Source: an uncultured Lysobacteraceae bacterium (GTDB taxonomy: Bacteria; Pseudomonadota; Gammaproteobacteria; Xanthomonadales; Xanthomonadaceae). Taken from it: 64,000 nt of DNA. Below the pieces are notes generated by a model that made no database searches, was not told where the DNA came from, and saw only the letters and a list, made by a program, of their open reading frames with translations. The stretch is taken from NCBI GenBank assembly GCA_902825775.1, contig CADECF010000001.1, positions 62,001-126,000 of the forward strand. The letters run 5' to 3'. Both the position numbers and the translations under genes were made by a program. Each line of letters opens with the position of its first letter. Position 1 is the first letter of the stretch. Shown here piece by piece: positions 16,007 through 24,858 of the stretch.

Positions 16007-17272
16007 ATGAGCGAGGGCATGACCTGGACACCGCAAGGCTGGCGCGACGGCGCCGCGCATTCCGGCTGGACGCTGCCCGGGATCGCCAACTTGCATTCGC
16101 ATGCGTTCCAGCGCGCGATGGCCGGCATGGCCGAGAGGCAGACGCATCCCGAAGATTCGTTCTGGACCTGGCGCGAAACCATGTACCGCATGGCCGCGCG
16201 CTTCGATCCCGATACGTTGCAGGCCGTGGCCGCGCAGCTCTACGCCGAGATGTTGGAAGCGGGCTACACCACCGTCTGCGAATTCCACTATCTGCACCAC
16301 GCGCCCGATGGCCGGCCTTACTACGACGACCCCGCTGCCATGTCGCGCGCCCTGATCGCCGCCGCCCGCGACACCGGCATCCGCATGACGCTATTGCCGG
16401 TGCTGTACATGACCGGCGGTTTCGACGGCCGTGCGCTCAGCGAACGGCAGCGCCGCTTCGGGCATTCGATCGAAAGCTATCTGCGTTTGTTCGAAACGCT
16501 CGCTGCCGAGCAAGATGACGGATTGCGCGTCGGTTGCGCATTGCACAGCCTGCGCGCCGTGCCGCCCGAAGCGATGCGCGAAGTACTGCGGCTTCTGCCG
16601 CAAGACGCTCGCGTCCATATCCATATCGCCGAACAAATCGGCGAAGTGCAGGATTGCACCGCGATCCGCGGCGCGAGACCGGTGGAATGGCTGTTGGCGA
16701 ACGCGCAAGTCGATCCGCGTTGGACGCTGGTGCACGCCACTCATCTGACGCCGGCCGAAGTGCGCGGCATCGCCCGCAGCGGCGCCACGGTCGCGATCTG
16801 CCCCACTACCGAAGCCAATCTCGGCGACGGCCTGTTCCCGCTGCGCGATTACCTGGCCGCGAACGGCGCCTGGGGCATCGGCTCGGACTCGCACATCTCG
16901 GTATCGCCGGTGGAAGAGCTGCGTTGGCTGGAATACGGCCAGCGCCTGAACACGCGGCACCGCAATATCGCGGTACGCGCCGATTCGCCGAGCGTGGGCC
17001 AGACGCTGCTGAGCGATGCGGTTGCCAGCGCGGCGGCGTCGACCGGGTTCGATGCGTCCGGCGACCGCGTGGGGCTCGACGCGCATGCGGCGCAATTGGC
17101 CGGGGCGCGCGAAGACGATGTGGTCGATCGTTGGATTTTCAGCGGCAATCGCAATCTGGTGGACACGGTGGAAGTCGCTGGCCGGCGCGTGGTCGAAACC
17201 GGTCGCCACATCGACGACGAACGCATCGCTGCGAGATATCGGCAGGCGATGCGGGATTTGCTGGCTGAATGA
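16007..17272 (+). CDS. hutF: Formimidoylglutamate deiminase
   Basis: HutF deaminates formiminoglutamate to N-formylglutamate, which HutG then splits; this marks the five-step histidine pathway. The 421-residue amidohydrolase carries LPGIANLHSHAFQRAMAGMAE near residue 25, HIHIAEQIGEVQDC near 205, and ICPTTEANLGDGLFPL with SDSHISVSP near 265-305. The ATG at 16007 starts directly before the conserved region; an in-frame start at 15926 would lie in the palindromic repeat. hutG is not in this window. Confidence 0.94.
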   Translation: MSEGMTWTPQGWRDGAAHSGWTLPGIANLHSHAFQRAMAGMAERQTHPEDSFWTWRETMYRMAARFDPDTLQAVAAQLYAEMLEAGYTTVCEFHYLHHAPDGRPYYDDPAAMSRALIAAARDTGIRMTLLPVLYMTGGFDGRALSERQRRFGHSIESYLRLFETLAAEQDDGLRVGCALHSLRAVPPEAMREVLRLLPQDARVHIHIAEQIGEVQDCTAIRGARPVEWLLANAQVDPRWTLVHATHLTPAEVRGIARSGATVAICPTTEANLGDGLFPLRDYLAANGAWGIGSDSHISVSPVEELRWLEYGQRLNTRHRNIAVRADSPSVGQTLLSDAVASAAASTGFDASGDRVGLDAHAAQLAGAREDDVVDRWIFSGNRNLVDTVEVAGRRVVETGRHIDDERIAARYRQAMRDLLAE

Positions 17273-17313
17273 TTTCGTCGCCGGCTTGTGGCCGGCGACG
17301 ATGGGTCTAGGAA

Positions 17314-17370
17314 GAGCTCGCGGCCGAAGCCGCTCCTACAAGAGCCGCCCCTACAAAGCCGTTCCAACAA
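17314..17370. repeat. Half repeat AGCTCGCGGCCGAAGCCGCTCCTACA with two extra units
   Basis: One arm of the GTGGGAGCGGCTT family followed by diverged copies gagccgcccctacaaa and gccgttccaacaag, again in steps of about 15 nt. No second palindrome arm is present. Confidence 0.7.
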
Positions 17371-17381
17371 GAAAGCTGCGG

Positions 17382-17807
17382 TTATTTCTTTGCGGCGGCC
17401 GGCGTTGCAGCCGGTTTGGCGGCGCCCGGAGCGCGCGGCAATTCGTCGCCCGCCAGATAGCCGTCCTTGTTCTTGTCCAGGTTGTCGAAACCGGCGCGCA
17501 GATCCTTATCGAATTGCTCGCGGCTCAGCCGCTGGCCCGGCTTGGGCGGCGGATTCTGCGGCAGTTCGGCGCTTTCCAGCATGTTGTCTTTGTTCTTGTC
17601 CAGGCGAACGAAATTGTCGTTCATCGCCTTTTGATATTCGGCCCAGCTGGCGCGATGGTCGCCGTCCAGATCGCGCGGATCCTTGCGTTCCTGGGCGGAT
17701 GCGGCGGCCGGTTTGGCGGCCGGCGCGGCGGTGGTCTGCGCCCAGGCGGCCGCGGTGAAAGCGCTTGCAAGCAGAGCGGAAGTGACGATCAACGAAATTT
17801 TACGCAT
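17382..17807 (-). CDS. Exported EF-hand calcium-binding protein
   Basis: A 141-residue protein with a signal peptide (MRKISLIVTSALLASAFTAAAWA) and Ala/Pro-rich ends. Two good EF-hand loops are present, LDKNKDNMLESAE and LDKNKDGYLAGDE, plus a degenerate one, LDGDHRASWAEY. It probably binds calcium in the periplasm. An AGGAG site precedes the ATG at 17807. It starts 35 nt after the nucleotide phosphodiesterase gene on the same strand, so the two may be an operon. Confidence 0.85.
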   Translation of the reverse strand: MRKISLIVTSALLASAFTAAAWAQTTAAPAAKPAAASAQERKDPRDLDGDHRASWAEYQKAMNDNFVRLDKNKDNMLESAELPQNPPPKPGQRLSREQFDKDLRAGFDNLDKNKDGYLAGDELPRAPGAAKPAATPAAAKK

Positions 17808-17842
17808 GGGCGGGGCTCCTTCGAGGGATGCCAATACCAACG

Positions 17843-19087
17843 TCAACGCGGCGGGTCTGCGGCCAAGGCCGGCAGCAGCCGATCGGGATCGCCGTCGTTG
17901 TCCGCCGCTCGCAGGCCCAACAGCCGCATGAGCAGCGGATACACGTCGACATTATCGAACGGCGGCAATACCGCGCCGCGACGGAACGCCGGCCCACGCG
18001 CGATGAACAGGGCGCGCATCGAGGGCAACGCCGGGTCGTAGCCGTGCGAGCCGCGCGTCGCATCTTTGGGTCGCTGCAGTACTTTTTCGCGCTCCAGCGC
18101 ATCCCAGCCTTCGTGCATCTGGCAAACGATCGGCGGTATGCGCGGATGGGTGCCGTAATGCCAGCGCGCCGGCAATTCCGACTTGCGCCAGCAGTCGTAT
18201 TGCGGGTGCGCGCCGAGCAGGCGCGCTTCCGCTTTCGCTTCGCGGCCCGGGCGCGGCGCGATGCCGACCGACTGCCCCACCGACACCACCGCGGCCTCTT
18301 CCGGCGGCACCATGTCTTCGACCGCGATCGCATGGCCCGGCCCGACTTCGGCCATGCCATGGTCCGACACCACGATCAGATTGGTGCTGTCCAGCAACCC
18401 GCGCCGCGCGAGCTCGCGCATCAATCGGCCGATCGCAGCATCGGCTTCGACGATGGCTTCGCGTACCTGCGGCGAATTCGGGCCGTAGTCGTGGCCTTTC
18501 TTGTCGACCCGCTCCAAATACAGCGTGGCCAATCGCGGCCTTTGCGCGGCGGGCACATCCAGCCAGTTCACGATCTGGTCGATGCGCGCGCCGTATGCGC
18601 TCTTATCGTCGAACTTGCGCCACTGCGACGGCCGCACGCCGTCGATCGCCGCTTCGCTGCCCGGCCAGTACATCGTCACGCTGCGCAGCCCGGCTTTTTC
18701 CGCGCTCACCCAGACCGGCTCGCCGCCCCACCAGCGGCCATTGCCGACCGCATCGCGATCGGCAGTCTTGAATCCGCCCAGCGACTCGTCCCACATGGTG
18801 TTGTGGATGATGCCGTGACGATCGGGCCGCAGCCCGGTGACGATCGTGTAGTGGTTCGGGAACGTCAGCGACGGATACGACGGATTCATCCATTGCGCGC
18901 GCACGCCTTCGTTCGCGATACGGACCAGGTTCGGCGTGATTCCCCGGTCGAGATAGCCGGGATGAAAGGCGTCTATCGAGACCAGCAGCAGCGTCTGCGG
19001 CTCTTTCGATGAAGGGGCGATGCCGGCGCAGCCCGCCAGGCACAGGCACAACAGTAGGACGCGGAAGGTGACCAACGGCAGATGCAT
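17843..19087 (-). CDS. Nucleotide pyrophosphatase/phosphodiesterase-type lipoprotein
   Basis: A 414-residue member of the NPP branch of the alkaline phosphatase superfamily. The lipobox LCLAGC gives an acylated Cys near residue 20. Metal and nucleophile motifs are VSIDAFHPG, NPSYPSLTFPNHYTIVTG (Thr nucleophile), ERVDKKGHDYGP, VVSDHGMAEV and WHYGTHPRIPP. By family it cleaves phosphodiesters or pyrophosphates such as nucleotides at the outer face of the envelope. The length and motif order fit the Xanthomonas NPP. Confidence 0.9.
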   Translation of the reverse strand: MHLPLVTFRVLLLCLCLAGCAGIAPSSKEPQTLLLVSIDAFHPGYLDRGITPNLVRIANEGVRAQWMNPSYPSLTFPNHYTIVTGLRPDRHGIIHNTMWDESLGGFKTADRDAVGNGRWWGGEPVWVSAEKAGLRSVTMYWPGSEAAIDGVRPSQWRKFDDKSAYGARIDQIVNWLDVPAAQRPRLATLYLERVDKKGHDYGPNSPQVREAIVEADAAIGRLMRELARRGLLDSTNLIVVSDHGMAEVGPGHAIAVEDMVPPEEAAVVSVGQSVGIAPRPGREAKAEARLLGAHPQYDCWRKSELPARWHYGTHPRIPPIVCQMHEGWDALEREKVLQRPKDATRGSHGYDPALPSMRALFIARGPAFRRGAVLPPFDNVDVYPLLMRLLGLRAADNDGDPDRLLPALAADPPR

Positions 19088-19142
19088 GCATTCACGGATA
19101 GGCTAGCCTGCGCGAAGGATGTCAGAGCCGGAGGGAATTTTC

Positions 19143-19700
19143 ATGACGGTCCGTTATCGCAACGTTTGCGTCGCGATTTTCCTCCTACTGCTGTCGGCAG
19201 CCGCGCAGGCCGCCGAACCCGTGCCCCCCGAGCCTGCGGCACCCAAGCTTAGTGCGGACGAATGCGCGGTCTGGGCCCGTGAACTGAGTTTCGCGCAATC
19301 GGTCGCCGACCACGATGCGGCGGCTTTCAGCGCGCACCTGCACGAGGGGGCGGTGTTCGGCGCCAAGAGCCCTCAACCGCAACGCGGGCGCGCGGCGATC
19401 GAACAAGGCTGGGCCGGCATCGTTGCCGGCAAGCGCATGAAACTGACGTGGTACCCGACGATGGTGGCGATCGGCGGCGAGCCCGGTATCGCTTATTCCA
19501 GCGGACCGGCGCTGTACGAAAGCCTGGCGCCGGGCAACGGCGCGCGGTACTCGATCGGCGCGTTCCAGTCGGTATGGCACAAGGACAGCGACGGCGTGTG
19601 GCGCGTGTTGTTCGACGATGGCGTGCAGCCGGTGCGCGCGACGGAACAGCAAGTCGCCGAGTTCCGCAACGGGCTGCGGAAAGCCTGTCTGCAGGGCTGA
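19143..19700 (+). CDS. Exported NTF2-like (DUF4440/SnoaL-type) protein
   Basis: A 185-residue protein with a signal peptide ending in AAAQAAEP. The remainder is one NTF2-like cone fold: ARELSFAQSVADHDAAAFSAHL, RGRAAIEQGW, and a closing VWHKDSDGVWRVLFDDG. Such domains bind small ligands or are enzymes of many kinds, so no function is assigned. It stands divergent from the NPP gene. Confidence 0.75.
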   Translation: MTVRYRNVCVAIFLLLLSAAAQAAEPVPPEPAAPKLSADECAVWARELSFAQSVADHDAAAFSAHLHEGAVFGAKSPQPQRGRAAIEQGWAGIVAGKRMKLTWYPTMVAIGGEPGIAYSSGPALYESLAPGNGARYSIGAFQSVWHKDSDGVWRVLFDDGVQPVRATEQQVAEFRNGLRKACLQG

Positions 19701-19707
19701 CGCTGTT

Positions 19708-19862
19708 TCCTCCCCCCTCGCGGGGGAGGATGCCCGCAGGGCAGGAGAGGGGGCGCGAGCGTAGCGAAGCGTGCTTTGCTCTTTTGTCAGATGGCGCGAA
19801 AAGCCGGACCCTCTCCCTGGCCCTTCGGGCCTGTCCCTCTCCCGTAAAAGGGAGAGGGAAAA
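19708..19862. repeat. CTCTCCC/GGGAGAGG-type repeat block
   Basis: A cctcgcgggggaggatgccc element and ccctctcccgtaaaagggag form several short inverted repeats around gagcgtagcgaagcg. The family recurs at 30.6k and 34.8k and in part within folC. No gene is present between 19701 and 19867. Confidence 0.7.
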
Positions 19863-19867
19863 GCACA

Positions 19868-20383
19868 TTAGCCGAACAGATCGCCGATTACCGGCTTCTT
19901 CTCTTCGACCGCCAACGCACCTTCCAACCGCAACAACGTCGCCTTCTTGTCCAACCCGCCGCCGAACCCGGTCAAACTCCCATCCGCGCCGATCACGCGA
20001 TGGCACGGCAATACGATCGGTATCGGATTGCGCCCGTTGGCCGCGCCGACCGCGCGCGCCGATTCCGGTTCGCCGATGAGCTTCGCCAATTGCCCGTAGC
20101 TCCAGGTCTCGCCGTACGGAATCGTCGCCAGCGTATGCCACACCAGCACTTGAAAAGGCGTGCCCACCGGCACCAGCGGCAGGTCGAACTCGCGTCGCTC
20201 GCCTTCGAAATATTCTTCCAGCTGCTTACGCGCATGCGCCACCCGCGGCGGCGAGCGCAGCCACGCGCTGCGGCCGCTCGGCAGCCCGTGGCGGTTGCGG
20301 TCGAACAGGATGTGGCGCACGCCTTCTTCGTCGGCGGCTACCACCAGCCGGCCGATCGGCGATGCGAAATCATCGAACCACAC
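19868..20383 (-). CDS. ogt: Methylated-DNA--protein-cysteine S-methyltransferase
   Basis: Ogt/MGMT repairs O6-methylguanine by transferring the methyl group to its own Cys. The active-site motif is IVLPCHRVIG, and the DNA-binding wing is TIPYGETWSYGQLA. The GTG at 20383 has an AAGGAAG site 7 nt upstream and overlaps the end of the Ada-AlkA gene by 14 nt, giving 171 residues that begin at WFDDFASPIGRL. An ATG at 20419 would lie deeper in the upstream gene. Coupling with Ada-AlkA makes an alkylation-repair operon. Confidence 0.93.
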   Translation of the reverse strand: MWFDDFASPIGRLVVAADEEGVRHILFDRNRHGLPSGRSAWLRSPPRVAHARKQLEEYFEGERREFDLPLVPVGTPFQVLVWHTLATIPYGETWSYGQLAKLIGEPESARAVGAANGRNPIPIVLPCHRVIGADGSLTGFGGGLDKKATLLRLEGALAVEEKKPVIGDLFG

Positions 20384-21875
20384 GGGCTTTCTTCCTTTGT
20401 TCGGTCTTGGCCACCGCATGGTCGCCGGCGAGGTGCCACAACTGCAGTACCGCGTAAGCGCGCCACGGGCGCCAGGCTTCCGCGCGTGCGGCGGTGGCGC
20501 GTTCGGTCAAACGCAGACCGTCGCCGCTCGTGGCGCCGCCCAGCACTTGCTGCAGCACCAGGTCGCCGGCCGGAAATGCATCCGGCTGGCTGAGCGCGCG
20601 CATCGCCACGTAGTGCGCCGTCCACGGTCCGATACCGGGCAGGGCGGTGAAACGTTCGACGAAATCGTCCAGGCGCTGGCCGGCGCCGAAATCGATGCGG
20701 CCATCGGTCACCGCGCGCGCCAGCGAGCGCAATGTCGTCGCGCGCGATTTCGGCAAACCCAGCAATTCCAGCGGCGCGCCGATCAGGCGTTCCGGCAGCG
20801 GGAAAACGCGGTCCAAACCGGGCAGGCCGCCTTTGCACGGCTCGCCGTACGCATCCACCATGCGCCGCGCCAGCGTGGTCGCACCGGCCACGCTCACTTG
20901 CTGGCCCAGCACCGCGCGCACCGCGAGTTCGAAACCGTCCCAGCCGCCCGGCACGCGCAGTCCGGGACGCTTCTTGATCGCCTGCGCGAGCAGCGGTTCG
21001 CTGCGCAGTACCGCGTGCACGGCGCGCAGATCCGCATCCAGGTCGAAGATGCGGCGCACGCGACGCACGATGTCCGGGATCGCGCGAGGATCCGGCCCTT
21101 CGATGCGCAGCAGCAGCTCGGGCTTGGCCGCATCCGCGCTCACATGGATCAGCGTCGGCGCTTCCGCGGGGCCGACGATGCGTTCGTAACTGCGATCCGT
21201 CACGCGTTCGATGCCCGGCAACGCGCGTTTGGACAGGAACGCCAGCATCGCCGCGAAATCCAGCGGCGGCCGATAACCCAAACGCAACGTCAGCGCGCCG
21301 CCCGGCGCTTCCGCGCGCTGGCGGCGGATCGCCGTCGGCGGCATGCCGCAACCTTCGCGGAACGCCGCGTTGAAGCGGCGCAGGCTGTTGAAGCCGGCCG
21401 CGAGCGCGACCTGCGTCACCGGCAGCGAAGTTTCCGTCAGTAGTTGTTTCGCCAGCAGCATGCGCCGCGTCGTATGCACGACGATCGGCGTCGCGCCGGT
21501 GCGCGCCACGAACAACCGCCGCAACTGCCGGCTGCACACGCCGACGCGTTCGGCGAGCTGTTCGACGGAGCCGTCCTGCAACGCGCCTTCCGCGATCAAT
21601 CCCAGCGCCCGCTGCACCGTCTCCTCGCCGATCCGCGCGAACGCTTCCGGCGACAGTTCCGGCCGGCAACGCAGGCACGGCCGGTAACCCATCGCCACCG
21701 CGGCCGCGGCCGTGGGATAGAACACCACGTTCTCGCGTTTCGCCGTCGGCGCGGGGCATACCGGCCGGCAATAGATGCCGGTGCTGCGCACCGCGATGAA
21801 GAACAGGCCGTCGAAACGCGGATCGTGGGCGATCCGCGCGCGGTTGCAGATTTCGGGGGTGGGCATGCCGTGCAT
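20370..21875 (-). CDS. Ada-type regulator fused to AlkA 3-methyladenine DNA glycosylase
   Basis: A 501-residue fusion. Residues 1-75 are the Ada metal domain with Cys36, Cys40, Cys67 and Cys70 (YCRPVCPAP, CLRC), matching the methylphosphotriester acceptor site of Ada. An AraC-type DNA-binding region covers about 85-185. From about 195 there is an AlkA domain: helix-hairpin-helix LPGIGPWTAHYVAMRAL, with a likely catalytic Asp near 438 (FPAGDLVLQQ). It should sense methylation, activate its own operon and excise alkylated bases. The methyltransferase half of classic Ada is supplied by the coupled ogt. Confidence 0.93.
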   Translation of the reverse strand: MHGMPTPEICNRARIAHDPRFDGLFFIAVRSTGIYCRPVCPAPTAKRENVVFYPTAAAAVAMGYRPCLRCRPELSPEAFARIGEETVQRALGLIAEGALQDGSVEQLAERVGVCSRQLRRLFVARTGATPIVVHTTRRMLLAKQLLTETSLPVTQVALAAGFNSLRRFNAAFREGCGMPPTAIRRQRAEAPGGALTLRLGYRPPLDFAAMLAFLSKRALPGIERVTDRSYERIVGPAEAPTLIHVSADAAKPELLLRIEGPDPRAIPDIVRRVRRIFDLDADLRAVHAVLRSEPLLAQAIKKRPGLRVPGGWDGFELAVRAVLGQQVSVAGATTLARRMVDAYGEPCKGGLPGLDRVFPLPERLIGAPLELLGLPKSRATTLRSLARAVTDGRIDFGAGQRLDDFVERFTALPGIGPWTAHYVAMRALSQPDAFPAGDLVLQQVLGGATSGDGLRLTERATAARAEAWRPWRAYAVLQLWHLAGDHAVAKTEQRKKARVVR

Positions 21876-21940
21876 GGGGGCATTCTAGGCCGTCTGGGGG
21901 ACAAAACTAGCCGTTTTCGGACAGGGCCATTTTCAGTTCC

Positions 21941-22041
21941 CCAATCCCGTCATCCCAGCGAAAGCTGGGACCCAACTTGATCTTGCTTCACCGCATTAAA
22001 ATCAAAATGGGTCCCAGCTTTCGCTGGGATGACGGGATTGG
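21941..22041. repeat. Perfect 34-bp inverted repeat, CCAATCCCGTCATCCCAGCG family
   Basis: Arms at 21941-21974 and 22008-22041 are exact complements, with a 33-nt centre. The repeat fills the gap between divergent ada-alkA and hutU and is close in sequence to the 4361-4499 element. Confidence 0.92.
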
Positions 22042-22099
22042 AAACATCGCACCCACCCTGAGAGATAATCCCCCTTTCCCCGCACCACGGCCCTCGCGC

Positions 22100-23764
22100 A
22101 TGTCCAACCGCAAAGACCCGTCCCGCACCATCCGCGCCCCGCGCGGCGCCGAACTCAGCTGCAAGAGCTGGCTCACCGAGGCGCCGTTCCGCATGATCCA
22201 GAACAATCTGGATCCGGATGTCGCCGAAAACCCCGCGGAACTCGTCGTCTACGGCGGCATCGGCCGCGCCGCGCGCGATTGGGATTGCTACGACGCGATC
22301 CTCAAATCCCTGAAAGAACTCGGCGACGACGAAACGCTGCTGATTCAATCCGGCAAGCCCGTCGGAATTTTCCCCACGCACGCCGACGCGCCGCGCGTGC
22401 TGCTCGCCAATTCCAACCTGGTGCCGCACTGGGCCACGTGGGAGCACTTCAACGAGTTGGATAAAAAAGGCCTGATGATGTACGGCCAGATGACTGCCGG
22501 CAGTTGGATCTACATCGGCAGCCAGGGCATCGTGCAAGGCACGTACGAAACCTTCGTCGAAATGGGCCGCCAGCATTACCACGGCGACCTCACCGGCAAA
22601 TGGATCCTCACCGCGGGCCTGGGCGGCATGGGCGGCGCGCAGCCGCTGGCCGCGTCGCTGGCCGGCGCCTGCAGTTTGAACATCGAATGCCAGCAGTCGC
22701 GCATCGACATGCGCCTGCGCACGCGTTACGTGGACGAGCAGGCGAGCGATCTGGACGACGCGCTCGCGCGCATCGAGAAATACACGAAAGCCGGCCAGGC
22801 GAAATCGATCGCATTGCTCGGCAATGCGGCCGAGATCCTGCCGCAACTCGTCGAGCGCGGCGTGCGTCCGGATGCGGTGACCGACCAGACCAGCGCGCAC
22901 GATCCGGTGCACGGCTATCTGCCGATCGGCTGGACGGTGGAGCAGTGGCTCGCCGATCAGGTGCAGTATCCGGAAAAAGTGCGCGATGCGGCCAAGAAGT
23001 CGATGCGCGTGCACGTCGAAGCGATGCTCGCGTTCCAGAAGAGGGGCATCCCCACGTTCGACTACGGCAACAACATCCGCCAGATGGCCAAGGACGAAGG
23101 CTGCGCGAACGCGTTCGATTTCCCAGGTTTCGTGCCGGCTTACGTGCGCCCGCTGTTCTGCCGCGGCGTCGGCCCGTTCCGCTGGGTGGCGCTGTCCGGC
23201 GACCCGGAAGACATCTACAAGACGGATGCGAAGGTCAAGGAACTGATCCCCGACGACAAACATCTGCACAACTGGCTGGACATGGCCCGCGACCGCATCA
23301 GCTTCCAGGGCCTGCCGGCCCGCATCTGCTGGGTCGGCCTGGGCCAGCGCCACAAGCTCGGCCTGGCGTTCAACGAGATGGTGCGCAACGGCGAGCTGAA
23401 GGCGCCGGTCGTGATCGGTCGCGACCACCTCGACAGCGGCAGCGTCGCTTCGCCCAACCGCGAAACCGAGGCGATGAAGGACGGCAGCGACGCGGTTTCC
23501 GATTGGCCGCTATTGAATGCGATGTTGAACGTCGCCGGCGGCGCCACTTGGGTGTCGCTACACCACGGCGGCGGGGTGGGGATGGGCTATTCGCAGCACT
23601 CCGGCGTGGTGATCGTCTGCGACGGCACCGAAGCCGCGGACAAGCGGATTGCGCGGGTGTTGTGGAACGATCCGGGGACCGGGGTTATGCGGCATGCGGA
23701 TGCGGGGTATGAGATTGCTCGGGAGTGTGCGAAAGAACAAAGGTTGAACTTGCCTATGCTTTAA
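22100..23764 (+). CDS. hutU: Urocanate hydratase
   Basis: HutU converts urocanate to imidazolonepropionate using tightly bound NAD+. The 554-residue length is typical. Motifs include [25 protein letters not shown] (NAD-binding glycine turn), [18 protein letters not shown], and near the C-terminus [17 protein letters not shown]. The ATG at 22100 is chosen because the in-frame extension to 21977 lies in the inverted repeat. hutH and hutG are not nearby; hutI and hutF are 5-8 kb upstream. Confidence 0.96.
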   Translation: MSNRKDPSRTIRAPRGAELSCKSWLTEAPFRMIQNNLDPDVAENPAELVVYGGIGRAARDWDCYDAILKSLKELGDDETLLIQSGKPVGIFPTHADAPRVLLANSNLVPHWATWEHFNELDKKGLMMYGQMTAGSWIYIGSQGIVQGTYETFVEMGRQHYHGDLTGKWILTAGLGGMGGAQPLAASLAGACSLNIECQQSRIDMRLRTRYVDEQASDLDDALARIEKYTKAGQAKSIALLGNAAEILPQLVERGVRPDAVTDQTSAHDPVHGYLPIGWTVEQWLADQVQYPEKVRDAAKKSMRVHVEAMLAFQKRGIPTFDYGNNIRQMAKDEGCANAFDFPGFVPAYVRPLFCRGVGPFRWVALSGDPEDIYKTDAKVKELIPDDKHLHNWLDMARDRISFQGLPARICWVGLGQRHKLGLAFNEMVRNGELKAPVVIGRDHLDSGSVASPNRETEAMKDGSDAVSDWPLLNAMLNVAGGATWVSLHHGGGVGMGYSQHSGVVIVCDGTEAADKRIARVLWNDPGTGVMRHADAGYEIARECAKEQRLNLPML

Positions 23765-23855
23765 CTAGTTGAAGGCTAAGCATTTGTATTAGTGATCCGG
23801 AAGAGTCTGCTGTGCTTAAGGTATATCTCGTGACAGATTGCAATGAGGGCAGGAG

Positions 23856-24800
23856 ATGGCAATCGCTAAAATTCAGCATTACGTGCCTCAGTTTCTGCTG
23901 CGGAATTTCTTGATCGGTAAGAATGACAAACTCCATGTCTTCGACAAGCAAACTGAGAAAGTATTTGCCACTAATGTAAAAAATATAGCCGCAGAATCAC
24001 GGTTCTACGATTTTAAGATTATGGACCAAGATTTAACAATCGAACCGGGGCTCTCAAAAATTGAGGATATGGCCCAACCAATCATCAGTTCGATTCTTGA
24101 AGCAGACTCGCTAACGCGCCTAACCGCTGAAGATCGAGCCACGCTTTGTATCTTCTTGGCGATCCAATTCACTCGCACAAAGTGGTTTCGGGAACAATTT
24201 CGCGAATTACCAAGGCAACTTGAGGGATGGATACGCGAGCGACACGGCGAGGATGCAGATCTCAGTTCAATTGCACAACACATAAAAGTCCCGGACGAAA
24301 ACGAGCTAGCTATTGTGGCCGCTCGTTCTATTGCTCGCGCGGCCAAGGATTTGTCAGTGCATTTCGCGAATAAGATCTGGGTTCTCGGCGCTACAGAGTC
24401 CGACTATCCATTCATAATTGGCGACAATCCTATTGGCTTGCAGAACATGACCGATATGGGGCCGTACGGGAACCTGGGATTGGCTGTTCGTGGCATTGAA
24501 ATCTACTTTCCGTTGTCGCTTCGTCGAGTACTCGCGATGTGGTGTCCAAGTTTCGAGAATCTTTTTCGTGCAGCCGCTTTGCGGGATGGGGCGGCCAGCG
24601 GGGCTCAACAGGTTCTGGCTGCGATGGAATCCGGGTCGCCACTCGCATATACGCCGAAGCATGTACTGAACTTTAATTCAATTCAGATTCGCCACGCAGA
24701 GCGATTCATTTTCTCAAGCAACGGTGACTTTGCGCTGGCACGAAAGATGCTTTCAGATCACGAAAGCTATCGCGTGGGACCTCGGTCAACGACTGGTTAG
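23856..24800 (+). CDS. DUF4238 family protein of unknown function
   Basis: A 314-residue cytoplasmic protein with no signal peptide. It opens with IQHYVPQFLLRNF, the DUF4238 signature, and contains FIIGDNPI near residue 190 and a conserved-looking AMWCPS. Base composition is clearly more AT-rich than hutU, with codons such as TTA, AAA and ATA that neighbours avoid, so it was probably acquired by transfer. It converges with the effector-immunity unit. No function is known to me for DUF4238; some members occur in variable islands. Confidence 0.75.
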   Translation: MAIAKIQHYVPQFLLRNFLIGKNDKLHVFDKQTEKVFATNVKNIAAESRFYDFKIMDQDLTIEPGLSKIEDMAQPIISSILEADSLTRLTAEDRATLCIFLAIQFTRTKWFREQFRELPRQLEGWIRERHGEDADLSSIAQHIKVPDENELAIVAARSIARAAKDLSVHFANKIWVLGATESDYPFIIGDNPIGLQNMTDMGPYGNLGLAVRGIEIYFPLSLRRVLAMWCPSFENLFRAAALRDGAASGAQQVLAAMESGSPLAYTPKHVLNFNSIQIRHAERFIFSSNGDFALARKMLSDHESYRVGPRSTTG

Positions 24801-24810
24801 GGCCGTAGGC

Positions 24811-24831
24811 TGGGTTGGCTGCATCAACCCA
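24811..24831. terminator. Hairpin between converging DUF4238 and effector genes
   Basis: TGGGTTG-gctgcat-CAACCCA forms a 7-bp stem. It lacks a T run on either side, so terminator function is only possible. It also resembles the tgggttg..caaccca repeats common in proteobacterial intergenic DNA. Confidence 0.35.
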
Positions 24832-24858
24832 GCACGTTCTGCATTTCGCCGGGCCCGA

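Noticed and set aside
13371-16031. An 886-codon open frame on the minus strand suggesting a giant dipeptidase fusion
   Set aside because: Only the part up to 14564 reads as an M19 dipeptidase with a signal peptide and ribosome site. The upstream part is Arg-rich out-of-frame sequence inside hutI and a repeat.
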